In this document: positions 12,803-18,183 of the stretch, piece by piece
How the letters are laid out: each line of letters starts with the position of its first letter
How positions within the stretch are numbered: position 1 is the first letter of the stretch
Source of the DNA: a virus
Reading direction: 5' to 3' (one strand)
IMG/VR virus record: IMGVR_UViG_3300025769_000935
Span: 1-22,290 of that record
DNA length: 22,290 bases
Notes under the pieces: model-generated
What the model was told of the DNA's origin: nothing
The model's input: the letters and a program-made list of their open reading frames with translations, nothing else
Database searches by the model: none
Translations under genes and position numbers: made by a program

Positions 12803-12985
12803 ATGATTAAGTCAACATTATTTTTATTGGTGGGTTTGAGTTTTACAGCTAACGCAGGAACCGCTTATTTAAAGCATCAATACGTTAGCGGCATGAATAG
12901 AGTTTGCGTTTATAATAATCTTGGTAGTGATTACACGATAACTATAAGATTAACGGAGATATGCCCGTTAAATATAAATGTGTAG
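12803..12985 (+). CDS. Small secreted protein with Sec signal peptide
   Basis: 60 residues from the ATG at 12803, with GAGG about 9 nt upstream. In-frame upstream starts (TTG 12713, ATG 12725) would bury the signal peptide inside the protein and are rejected. Residues 1-18 are a typical signal: Met-Ile-Lys, a hydrophobic core (STLFLLVGLSF), then TANA before GTAYL, a type I signal peptidase site. The mature part, about 42 residues, is beta-rich with two cysteines (RVCVYNN and EICPLNI) that could form a disulfide in the periplasm. I have a recollection of similar phage-borne exported peptides with a YVSGMN.CVYN core. It is the last gene before a terminator. Confidence 0.68.
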   Translation: MIKSTLFLLVGLSFTANAGTAYLKHQYVSGMNRVCVYNNLGSDYTITIRLTEICPLNINV

Positions 12986-12992
12986 AAAATAA

Positions 12993-13018
12993 AAAAGCCA
13001 CTGTAAAAAGTGGCTTTT
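12993..13018. terminator. Bidirectional rho-independent terminator
   Basis: AAAAGCCACT (12993-13002) pairs perfectly with AGTGGCTTTT (13009-13018) across GTAAAA. The A and T flanks give a T tract in both directions, so it separates the rightward early block (ending 12985) from the leftward repressor operon (ending 13021 or 13076). Confidence 0.88.
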
Positions 13019-13020
13019 GT

Positions 13021-13074
13021 TTATTCGTCAAGGCATGGCAGCCAAGAAAGTATCGCATCAATTATTCTTTCCAT
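13021..13074 (-). CDS. Possible 17-residue peptide
   Basis: An ATG at 13074 opens 17 codons (MERIIDAILSWLPCLDE), overlapping the previous stop region (GTGGTGATATG) and ending just before the terminator. A G-rich sequence lies upstream and the peptide is amphipathic. It is short enough to arise by chance; listed because it fills the space exactly between gene and terminator. Confidence 0.3.
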   Translation of the reverse strand: MERIIDAILSWLPCLDE

Positions 13075-13075
13075 A

Positions 13076-13291
13076 TCACCACTCTAGTAAATAGTTAAAA
13101 TAATCAGTTTGTGTTTGGTTCTCTAGTTTTTCGAGTTCTAGTGCGTCCTCAGCATCGCGTATTTTTTTAGCTGTACTTGTTTGGCCTGAGCCACTACCGG
13201 CAACAACTAGATCGCCGGATTGGTTTTTAATATCTGAAAGTATTTTGTTTCTTCCAGCTATTACTGGGTTTTTAAAATTAAAGTTATCCAT
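13076..13291 (-). CDS. Unknown 71-residue protein in the repressor operon
   Basis: Start placed at the ATG at 13291, which has AAGGTG 6 nt upstream; the GTG at 13300 is part of that ribosome site. The protein begins MDNFNFKNPVIAGRNKI, has a Gly/Ser segment (VVAGSGSGQTSTAKK), then an acidic helical stretch (IRDAEDALELEKLENQTQTD) and ends YFNYLLEW. No known motif. It follows the helix-turn-helix gene and the membrane peptide in a leftward unit that ends at the bidirectional terminator. Confidence 0.55.
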   Translation of the reverse strand: MDNFNFKNPVIAGRNKILSDIKNQSGDLVVAGSGSGQTSTAKKIRDAEDALELEKLENQTQTDYFNYLLEW

Positions 13292-13301
13292 TTTAATCAC
13301 C

Positions 13302-13385
13302 TTAAAAAATAATTACGTTGATGATAATCACAACAAAAAAACCTATTACCACTATCTGGCCTAATTGATTAATTAATTTTCTCAT
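13302..13385 (-). CDS. 27-residue single-pass membrane peptide
   Basis: ATG at 13385 with AGGGGA 6-7 nt upstream; 27 codons ending in TAA at 13302, ten bases before the next start. After a basic start (MRKLINQLGQ) residues 11-27 are almost wholly hydrophobic (IVVIGFFVVIIINVIIF). It overlaps the 3' end of the helix-turn-helix gene by 17 nt. The strong ribosome site and packing support it as a real membrane peptide. Function unknown. Confidence 0.5.
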   Translation of the reverse strand: MRKLINQLGQIVVIGFFVVIIINVIIF

Positions 13386-13590
13386 TATTTTCCCCTGCTT
13401 TAGTTGTATTAAATACGTTTGAATTGAGGTAGTTATCAACTATCACTAAGTCACCTAGTCGGCAGCTACAGTCATCCCGTAGCAGCCTATTGATAATGTA
13501 ATAACTAACGCCGCATTGCTCGCTAAGCTCTTTATTGCTACTTATATTCTTGTCTATCATTGCTTTTTTTAATTTGTCTGCAAATTTCAT
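13369..13590 (-). CDS. Cro/C1-type helix-turn-helix repressor-like protein
   Basis: 73 residues; AAAGGG lies 6-7 nt before the ATG. Residues about 3-43 form a Cro/C1-type domain: FADKLKKAMIDKNISSNKEL, then SEQCGVSYYIINRLLRDD, with the recognition helix around VSYYIINRLL. The rest (LGDLVIVDNYLNSNVFN) may be a short dimerisation strand. There is no C-terminal self-cleavage (LexA/peptidase S24) domain, so it is Cro-sized rather than lambda CI-like. It is transcribed leftward from a promoter whose -35 lies inside a cluster of TTGCA operators, divergently from the recombination genes, so it probably controls both directions. Confidence 0.72.
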   Translation of the reverse strand: MKFADKLKKAMIDKNISSNKELSEQCGVSYYIINRLLRDDCSCRLGDLVIVDNYLNSNVFNTTKAGENNEKIN

Positions 13591-13632
13591 ATCTTGCCCT
13601 TTAGTTATAGTTAATTGTTATTGATTGAAATA

Positions 13633-13661
13633 ATAATACAATTATTTTGCATAGATTGCAA
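13633..13661 (-). promoter_or_regulatory. Leftward promoter of the helix-turn-helix operon
   Basis: On the minus strand TTGCAA (plus 13656-13661) is followed after exactly 17 bp by TATTAT (plus 13633-13638), a 4/6 match to -35 and 5/6 to -10. Predicted start near 13626, about 36 nt before the ATG at 13590. Its -35 is half of the operator palindrome at 13646-13662. Confidence 0.6.
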
Positions 13662-13676
13662 ATAAAAGCTTGCAAT
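13646..13676. promoter_or_regulatory. Operator cluster with TTGCA/TGCAA half-sites
   Basis: TTTGCATAGATTGCAAA (13646-13662) is a 17-bp dyad with 6-bp arms, the size typical of C1/Cro operators. Its right arm also pairs with TTGCAAT at 13670-13676 (ATTGCAA at 13655-13661, 8-nt spacer). Three half-sites therefore lie between the divergent genes at 13590 and 13728 and overlap both promoter candidates. The helix-turn-helix protein at 13369-13590 is the likely ligand (inference). Confidence 0.6.
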
Positions 13677-13697
13677 AATATTTCATGGTGCTAAGGT
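13670..13697 (+). promoter_or_regulatory. Rightward promoter candidate for the recombination genes
   Basis: TTGCAA (13670-13675), 16-bp spacer, TAAGGT (13692-13697) with TGC directly before it (extended -10). The -10 match is modest. The -35 lies in the rightmost operator half-site, giving a divergent pair with the leftward promoter. Confidence 0.4.
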
Positions 13698-13727
13698 TAC
13701 ATCATTGAAGTGAAGCGGAGAAATGAA

Positions 13728-13895
13728 ATGAATGATTACTGTCACGTATCAAGACAAATAGCAGAATACTGCGACGAGCCAGAGCCGGATTATTGTGAGT
13801 ATTGCAACATGGAAATGGTAGAAGAAGATGGCGAGTTGGTTTGTAGTATTGAAGAGTGTAGGGAGCTGACAAGATTGTATGAGGATGGTGAGTAA
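13728..13895 (+). CDS. Small Cys-rich, probably zinc-binding protein
   Basis: 55 residues from the ATG at 13728, which has GGAG 7 nt upstream; the in-frame GTG at 13710 is not preceded by a ribosome site. After MNDYCHVSRQIAEYCDEPEP come DYCEYCNMEM and, 15 residues later, LVCSIEECRELTR, giving a C-x2-C / C-x4-C arrangement that could hold one zinc, as in small ribbon proteins. The protein is very acidic. It is the first gene rightward of the switch region and overlaps the next start by one base. No family recognised. Confidence 0.6.
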   Translation: MNDYCHVSRQIAEYCDEPEPDYCEYCNMEMVEEDGELVCSIEECRELTRLYEDGE

Positions 13896-14077
13896 TGGAT
13901 ATACACAGAATACCAAGTGATAAAAAAGGCGCTGAAATAGCGTTAAAATCTGAAAAGGCCGCTTTATTAGAGTTACATCAGATGATAATAGAAAATGATT
14001 TAACCAAGGCGTACCAGGTTACGGGCTTGATTAATAATTTAGTAGAAGAAATTGACGAGGTTTTAGGTGATGAGTGA
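13895..14077 (+). CDS. Unknown 60-residue helical protein
   Basis: Starts at the ATG of a TAATG overlap. It is predicted almost all helical: a polar start (MDIHRIPSDKKGAEIALKSE) then two amphipathic helices (AALLELHQMIIENDLTKAYQ, TGLINNLVEEIDEVLGDE). The stop overlaps the start of the annealing-protein gene by 8 nt, so it is part of the recombination operon. No recognised motif; it could be a small regulator or partner of the recombinase. Confidence 0.58.
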   Translation: MDIHRIPSDKKGAEIALKSEKAALLELHQMIIENDLTKAYQVTGLINNLVEEIDEVLGDE

Positions 14078-14645
14078 AGTATTTAAGGTTTTAAACAATG
14101 TTGATATATCATCGTTGGTACAAATGAAAGGCAAGCTGCCTTATCTTTCATGGTCTAACGCGGTTCGTGAGGCTAGTAAGCTTTTCCCTGAAATAACTTG
14201 GGAAATGACAAAGTGGGATAGCTTACCATTTCTAAAAACAGAGGTTGGTTATTTTGTTGAGTGTACAGTAACTATCAACGGCCTTTCAAAAACTCAAATG
14301 ATGCCAGTGTTAGATTTTAAAAATCAAACGGCAACAGCTCCAAAAGCTAATGATATAAATAAAGCTCAGATGAGGGCTTTAACTAAAGCTATAGCCTTGC
14401 ATGGTCTTGGTTTGGATTTGTGGGCAGGCGAGGACATAAATGGCGAGTACGAGGGGGACGGCAGTAAAAAAATAGATTTGACCATTGACACAGACCAGGT
14501 TGAGCAGTTGTTAGCATTACTATGTGATGAAAATGGCATGTATACAGAGAAAGGTCTTAAAGTGTGTCAAGCGTTTAAGTTTAAAAACTTAAATGAGGTG
14601 AAAACAAAAGATTTCGATAAAATTTTAAAGGTGGCTAAGTCATGA
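14070..14645 (+). CDS. Sak3/DUF1071-like single-strand annealing protein
   Basis: 191 residues from the ATG at 14070, with GAGG 9 nt upstream; the GTG one codon earlier belongs to the ribosome site. Diagnostic features of the DUF1071 (Sak3) family are in order: LPYLSWSNAVREASKLFPE (23-41), a strand with VGYFVECTVTINGL (59-72), MMPVLDFKNQTA (77-88), then NDINKAQMRALTKAIALHGL followed by GLDLWAGED (94-122). The helical C-terminal extension (residues 140-190) is typical. These proteins are Rad52-like recombinases that anneal complementary single strands in phage recombination. The next genes, overlapping by 4 nt, encode the matching exonuclease and SSB, giving a complete recombination set. Confidence 0.8.
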   Translation: MSEVFKVLNNVDISSLVQMKGKLPYLSWSNAVREASKLFPEITWEMTKWDSLPFLKTEVGYFVECTVTINGLSKTQMMPVLDFKNQTATAPKANDINKAQMRALTKAIALHGLGLDLWAGEDINGEYEGDGSKKIDLTIDTDQVEQLLALLCDENGMYTEKGLKVCQAFKFKNLNEVKTKDFDKILKVAKS

Positions 14646-15268
14646 ACATAATTGAAACATGCGAACAGGGTAGCTCAGAATGGCATAAGTTGCGTCTTGG
14701 CAGGATAACAGCATCAAAAATGAAAGATGTACTATCAAAAGGACGTGGTACAGCTCCAAGCAAAACGGCAGAAAGTTACATGATGGAATTGCTAGCAGAA
14801 AGATTAACAGGCGAGCCAAAGCCATTCTTTGAAAACGATGCTATGCGTTGGGGAACTGAGACAGAGCCGCAAGCTCGGGCTATGTATGAGCTTAAAAGCG
14901 GTAATACTGTAAAGGAGGTAGCTTTTATAGCGGAGGGTGATCATCTAGGTGTTAGCCCTGACGGTTTAATTGGTGATGATGGTATGTTAGAGATAAAATG
15001 CCCGACTACCATAACTCAAATTCGCAGGGCCTTAACTGACAACTACAGCAACGACTATTACGAGCAGATACAGATGCAACTTTGGATTGCTCAGCGCCAA
15101 TGGTGTGACTTTTTAAGCTTTGATCCTAGGCTTGATGTTGATGCTGGTTATTTATTACAGCGTGTAGAGCGTGATGAGGAATTCATAAAAAATATGGAAG
15201 AAAAAACAGGGTTATTTATTACTAAAATGAACGACCTTTACGAGCAGTTAACTAAAGAGGAAAAATAA
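14642..15268 (+). CDS. YqaJ/lambda Exo-type recombination exonuclease
   Basis: 208 residues; start overlaps the preceding stop (ATGA) with AAGGTGG upstream. The PD-(D/E)XK exonuclease motifs of the YqaJ family are complete: QGSSEWHKLRLGRITASK (9-26), MRWGTETEPQARAMYE (68-83), GVSPDGLIG with the catalytic Asp107 (103-111), MLEIKCP with Glu117 and Lys119 (115-121), and YYEQIQMQLWIA (139-150). The enzyme resects double-stranded ends 5' to 3' to give the single strands used by the annealing protein. Length is normal for the family and no key residue is missing. Confidence 0.92.
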   Translation: MNIIETCEQGSSEWHKLRLGRITASKMKDVLSKGRGTAPSKTAESYMMELLAERLTGEPKPFFENDAMRWGTETEPQARAMYELKSGNTVKEVAFIAEGDHLGVSPDGLIGDDGMLEIKCPTTITQIRRALTDNYSNDYYEQIQMQLWIAQRQWCDFLSFDPRLDVDAGYLLQRVERDEEFIKNMEEKTGLFITKMNDLYEQLTKEEK

Positions 15269-15270
15269 AA

Positions 15271-15705
15271 ATGCACAGTATTACAGCAAAATTAAACAAT
15301 CCAGCAAGAGAATTCGCAAACGCTAACGGAGTGACATTCTTTGTTAGCCTGGGCGAGAAGAACTACGACTTTAAACAGAAAACAAATGTGTGGACTAACT
15401 ACGATGCGGCATTGTTTGCCAAGGATGCTCAGATTGATTTTTACCGCAGTGCTTTAGTTGAGGGTGCTATAGTTCAGGTTGCAGGAACGGGAATTATTGT
15501 AGATGCTAGCGATCCTAATTATAAGCCCAAGCTGATTTTACAAGATGCTAAGTTGGGTTTTATTAATTCACCGCAAGTGGTGCAACCACAGCAACAACAA
15601 CAATCACCACAACAGCAGCAGCCACAATATCAACAGGCCGCACCTCAGCAGCAGCCACAGCAGCAATGGCCGCCGCTAAATGATGATGGTAAAGCGCCGT
15701 TTTAA
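15271..15705 (+). CDS. ssb: Single-stranded DNA-binding protein (SSB-like)
   Basis: 144 residues; AGAGG upstream of ATG 15271. Residues 1-100 are compatible with an OB fold: SITAKLNNPAREFANANGVT, FFVSLGEKN, then VWTNYDAALFAKDAQIDFY, LVEGAIVQVAGTGIIVD, KPKLILQDAKLGFI. Residues about 104-133 are a Gln/Pro-rich linker (QPQQQQQSPQQQQPQYQ). The end, DDGKAPF, matches the acidic-Phe tip by which SSBs recruit partner proteins. It follows the annealing protein and exonuclease in one operon. A NinB-like protein, whose lambda relative binds SSB, is encoded in the leftward operon. Confidence 0.82.
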   Translation: MHSITAKLNNPAREFANANGVTFFVSLGEKNYDFKQKTNVWTNYDAALFAKDAQIDFYRSALVEGAIVQVAGTGIIVDASDPNYKPKLILQDAKLGFINSPQVVQPQQQQQSPQQQQPQYQQAAPQQQPQQQWPPLNDDGKAPF

Positions 15706-15716
15706 TAAAAGATAGT

Positions 15717-15751
15717 CTTTCTATGCATGTTGTTGTTGCGTGTATAGAAAG
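15717..15751 (+). other. Long hairpin between ssb and the DUF5675-like gene
   Basis: CTTTCTATGCATG (15717-15729) pairs with CGTGTATAGAAAG (15739-15751): 13 continuous pairs, two of them G-U, closing a 9-nt TTGTTGTTG loop. No T run follows, so it is not a simple terminator. It may be an RNA processing or stabilising site between the recombination and lysis-like genes. Confidence 0.55.
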
Positions 15752-15780
15752 CACTAATTGATCAAGTATTAGGTGTAAAA

Positions 15781-16164
15781 ATGGATTTAATAATAACCAG
15801 GTGGTATCAAGAAGACTGCACTGTAGGTCGTTTAGTGTACGGTGACTTTCAGTGCTTTACGCTTGAGCTACCCTATAAAGATAACAAGCAAAATGAGAGT
15901 TGTATACCGCCAACCACATATATTGGGCGAAAGCATCTTAGCCAAAAAAACGGCAATGTGATAGCTATTAATAATGTAATTGGACGAACGGGTATACAAA
16001 TTCATGTTGGTAATTACACGAGGCAGATTGAGGGTTGTATCTTGGTCGGAGACTCGGTTAAGTTTCTTGATGGTGATTGCGTCCCTGATGTTACTAACAG
16101 CAGTAAAACACTAAAAGAGCTTTTAACTAAGTTACCAAGCGAGTTCACAATAAAAATATATTAA
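15781..16164 (+). CDS. DUF5675-like phage protein, possible cell-wall enzyme
   Basis: 127 residues, ATG with AGGTG 5 nt upstream. The pattern is that of DUF5675: an N-terminal strand MDLIITRWYQEDCTVGRLVY, a CFTLELPYKDN stretch, SCIPPTTY (40-47), VIGRTGIQIHVGN (66-78) and EGCILVGD (84-91). The His75, Gly77, Asn78 and Gly85, Cys86 arrangement recalls the catalytic His and Cys of L,D-transpeptidase-like folds, but I cannot confirm activity. Members occur in phage lysis regions. Here it starts the block leading to the holin-like gene, so a peptidoglycan-related role is inferred. Confidence 0.65.
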   Translation: MDLIITRWYQEDCTVGRLVYGDFQCFTLELPYKDNKQNESCIPPTTYIGRKHLSQKNGNVIAINNVIGRTGIQIHVGNYTRQIEGCILVGDSVKFLDGDCVPDVTNSSKTLKELLTKLPSEFTIKIY

Positions 16165-16172
16165 GGTTTATC

Positions 16173-16592
16173 ATGTTGGATAAGAAAGAATTTAACGGCG
16201 AAGATTACATAATAGTAAACACTAAAACAGAAAGTATTTGGGATTACGTACGAAAGATTAAAGCTGATGACGGGAAGGTGTTAGGGTACAGAGTTTTCCT
16301 TAATATATGCTATTACAGTCCTAGGTACAGAAAATGGATTGGTGTTGAGTCCGGCGACAGGTCTGATGGGGCCACAATGGCAAAGGATGTTGATAGCTTT
16401 GCGTGGATATTCCATGACGAGCTTTGTAATGATGGTTTGTTTGAGTGCGGCGCGGTTTGTGATAATTTACAGGCAAGCGCGGTGTGTGGTGATTTATTAA
16501 AAGATTCTGGTCACTGGTTTAGAGCAAGAAGCTGGTTTATGGCGACTTGGCTTTTTGGTGGTGGTGCAGCTAGAGATAACGGCATGTTTTAA
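16173..16592 (+). CDS. DUF1353-like phage protein
   Basis: 139 residues; TAAGG 6 nt before the ATG. The core resembles the DUF1353 pattern: a beta-rich N terminus (YIIVNTKTESIWDYV, GYRVFLNICYY), then SDGATMAKDVDSFAWIFHDE (64-83), a Cys/Asp-rich helix (CGAVCDNLQASAVCGD) and a Trp-rich end with GGGAARDNGMF. The SDGAT and HDEL motifs are the conserved part. Function is unknown; members are frequent next to lysis or virion genes. It is in the same direction as, and 8 nt after, the DUF5675-like gene. Confidence 0.62.
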   Translation: MLDKKEFNGEDYIIVNTKTESIWDYVRKIKADDGKVLGYRVFLNICYYSPRYRKWIGVESGDRSDGATMAKDVDSFAWIFHDELCNDGLFECGAVCDNLQASAVCGDLLKDSGHWFRARSWFMATWLFGGGAARDNGMF

Positions 16593-16606
16593 AAAAGCAG
16601 TAAATA

Positions 16607-16615
16607 TGGTATGAT
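16607..16615 (+). promoter_or_regulatory. Extended -10 promoter candidate
   Basis: TGG directly precedes TATGAT (16610-16615), a 5/6 match to the -10 consensus with the extended TGn element; the -35 position (16587-16592, TTTTAA) is weak. It lies between the DUF1353-like gene and the Lys-rich gene and would start a transcript for the membrane and holin-like genes. Confidence 0.4.
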
Positions 16616-16645
16616 TTATGCCAATTAACTTAGAGGAGTCATGTT

Positions 16646-16855
16646 ATGGCAGCAGGAACTAGAGATAAAAAACCAATGAAAAAGAAATCTAAAAAGTTGG
16701 CGGCAGCAGGTACTAGAGATAAAAAGCCGGCTAAAACTGACGCGCTAGCATCCTATTCGAGCGCATCAGATTCTTATCTTGATGATAACAACAAACCGAA
16801 AAGAAAAAAGAAAGCATCTAAATCACGACCAAGCGACAGGGCCACATATAGCTAA
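16646..16855 (+). CDS. Lys-rich protein with internal AAGTRDKKP repeat
   Basis: 69 residues, ATG at 16646 with GAGGAG 8 nt upstream; an earlier out-of-frame ATG at 16641 gives only a short peptide. The sequence AAGTRDKKP occurs twice (residues 2-10 and 20-28), each followed by a basic stretch, then a Ser/Asp segment (ASYSSASDSYLDD) and a basic tail (KPKRKKKASKSRPSDR). It is strongly basic and probably disordered, so nucleic-acid or membrane contact is possible. No family recognised. The stop overlaps the start of the membrane-protein gene by one base. Confidence 0.6.
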   Translation: MAAGTRDKKPMKKKSKKLAAAGTRDKKPAKTDALASYSSASDSYLDDNNKPKRKKKASKSRPSDRATYS

Positions 16856-17382
16856 TGGATAGTTTAGACTTTACCGGAATAATTGCGGTATATTTTATTT
16901 TTATATTGGTGTTTGGCGGTAGTAGTTACAGAGTTCATTCTTTTATCATTGTGCTATCTAGTGTGCTTAATTTAACATTTCAATTGCCAGCATCTACAGA
17001 TACAGAGAGTTATGTTTTTAACCGAAATGTGTTTGTGTTGTGGGATGGTGTTACAGCTGTAATCTTGACTATGTTCTTGATTTTTGATAGAATTGCTTGG
17101 AAACAGGCGCTACTTTTGAGCTTTGCTTGTTTTTGCCATATTATGATTGTGTATGATTTAACGGTTGAATCAACATGGTTCAGCTTGTTTTTTTACAGTT
17201 ACTACAATGAGCTAATAGTTCTAACGGGAGTAGCTCAGATGGTAGTATCGCACAATGGAATTTATACAGCACTTCGAGCTATACGGAAGTTTATACGCGG
17301 GCGTAACCTCGATTCTTGGGGTTGTAATTCGTGTAACGCTTTACTTGTCGGGCAGGAGGGTGAGAAATGCGGCACGAGATAA
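16855..17382 (+). CDS. Multi-spanning membrane protein of the lysis-like region
   Basis: 175 residues starting at a TAATG overlap. Hydrophobic segments lie at about residues 7-22 (TGIIAVYFIFILVFGG), 28-44 (SFIIVLSSVLNLTFQLP), 60-80 (VLWDGVTAVILTMFLIFD), 84-101 (ALLLSFACFCHIMIVYD) and 110-130 (FSLFFYSYYNELIVLTGVAQ), so four or five helices are likely. The C-terminal 35 residues are basic and Cys-containing (LRAIRKFIRGRNL, WGCNSCNALL). It overlaps the holin-like gene by 16 nt. Co-location suggests a part in lysis or membrane control, but no family is recognised. Confidence 0.6.
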   Translation: MDSLDFTGIIAVYFIFILVFGGSSYRVHSFIIVLSSVLNLTFQLPASTDTESYVFNRNVFVLWDGVTAVILTMFLIFDRIAWKQALLLSFACFCHIMIVYDLTVESTWFSLFFYSYYNELIVLTGVAQMVVSHNGIYTALRAIRKFIRGRNLDSWGCNSCNALLVGQEGEKCGTR

Positions 17383-17636
17383 CGAAACAGATAGGTGATA
17401 CTGCCACAGGTTTGGCTGTTTCTGGTGGTGTAGCTGTCGAGCTTGGCTGGTTTGAGTTTATCAACGCCAACGCTACGGGTCTTGGTTTTATATCATCAGT
17501 CATATTTGGTGTTATCGGCACAATATTCTATTGGTTGTCATACAGAAAGAAAGATAGGAATACTGAACGAATAGTAGAGTTAGAGGGAATAATCGCTAAG
17601 ATTGAAGATAGGAAAGCTAGAGGCGATAATCGCTAA
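17367..17636 (+). CDS. Holin-like small membrane protein (class II-like)
   Basis: 89 residues. The ribosome site is nearly perfect: AGGAGG ends 7 nt before the ATG. Residues about 12-34 (ATGLAVSGGVAVELGWFEFI) and 38-58 (TGLGFISSVIFGVIGTIFYW) form two membrane segments; the tail (SYRKKDRNTERIVELEGIIA, KIEDRKARGDNR) is highly charged and probably cytoplasmic. Two helices plus a charged C terminus in under 100 residues is the class II holin plan. It is the last gene before a strong terminator. No lambda S-type dual start is obvious. Other small membrane proteins cannot be excluded. Confidence 0.62.
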   Translation: MRHEITKQIGDTATGLAVSGGVAVELGWFEFINANATGLGFISSVIFGVIGTIFYWLSYRKKDRNTERIVELEGIIAKIEDRKARGDNR

Positions 17637-17690
17637 ATGAGCTTTTTGTTTAAAAACAATAGCTTAGTTAACCTCTCTCAGTACAGATAT

Positions 17691-17718
17691 AAGGCACCTA
17701 AACAGTGCCTTTTTTTTG
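17691..17718 (+). terminator. Rho-independent terminator after the holin-like gene
   Basis: AAGGCAC (17691-17697) pairs with GTGCCTT (17705-17711) across CTAAACA, followed by a T run to 17717. It ends the lysis-like transcript before the packaging genes. Confidence 0.85.
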
Positions 17719-17727
17719 TGGTACTAT
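17719..17727 (+). promoter_or_regulatory. Weak extended -10 promoter candidate before terS
   Basis: TGG plus TACTAT (17722-17727) right after the terminator T run, 33 nt before the terS start. No clear -35. Two copies of ACGGGTT (17737-17743 and 17748-17754) lie 11 nt apart in the leader and could be a regulator site. Low confidence. Confidence 0.28.
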
Positions 17728-17759
17728 TAAGGAAATACGGGTTTTTTACGGGTTAGGTT

Positions 17760-18176
17760 ATGGCAAAGAGTTCAACATCTTTTACATCAGAAGGGCAACC
17801 AAAAAAGCGAAGGGGTAAAAGCGAGCGCACAAAGATATTAGAGGCTTTGGAGCGGTTAGGTAAAACAGAAACAGATTTTTATGATGAGCTAATGTCTAGG
17901 GCTGTTAATACAGACGATACATTTATGTTCAAAGAGGTTTTGTCTCGCATATCACCAGTGCCAAAAGCCGTAGCCCCGATATTTAAGTTTGACTTGCCGC
18001 AAGAGGCTAAACCGCACGTAAAGGCTGACTATGTTCTTACAGCTATGGCTAATGGAGATATACCTAGCGATATAGGTAATATTTGCATACAAGCTATCAA
18101 GGCCATGATTGACATAGAAGAATACACAGACTTAAAAGAGCGTATTATTAAACTGGAAGAGGCTTTATCTGGTTGA
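17760..18176 (+). CDS. terS: Small terminase subunit (DNA packaging)
   Basis: 138 residues from ATG 17760; the leader AGG is close to the ATG. The N terminus is basic (SEGQPKKRRGKSERTKILEA), the middle helical (LERLGKTETDFYDELMSRAV, FKEVLSRISPVPKAVAPIF), and the C terminus contains IPSDIGNICIQAIKAMIDIE and YTDLKERIIKLEEAL. This matches a family of phage small terminase proteins with the RGKSERT start and a closing coiled coil (TDLKERIxxLEEAL). The subunit recognises the packaging site and presents DNA to the large subunit. Position before terL and portal supports the call. Confidence 0.76.
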   Translation: MAKSSTSFTSEGQPKKRRGKSERTKILEALERLGKTETDFYDELMSRAVNTDDTFMFKEVLSRISPVPKAVAPIFKFDLPQEAKPHVKADYVLTAMANGDIPSDIGNICIQAIKAMIDIEEYTDLKERIIKLEEALSG

Positions 18177-18183
18177 TATAGTT

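Noticed and set aside
17637-17756. 39-codon frame between the holin-like gene and terS
   Set aside because: Runs through the terminator hairpin and T tract, lacks a ribosome site, and the product has no meaningful composition.
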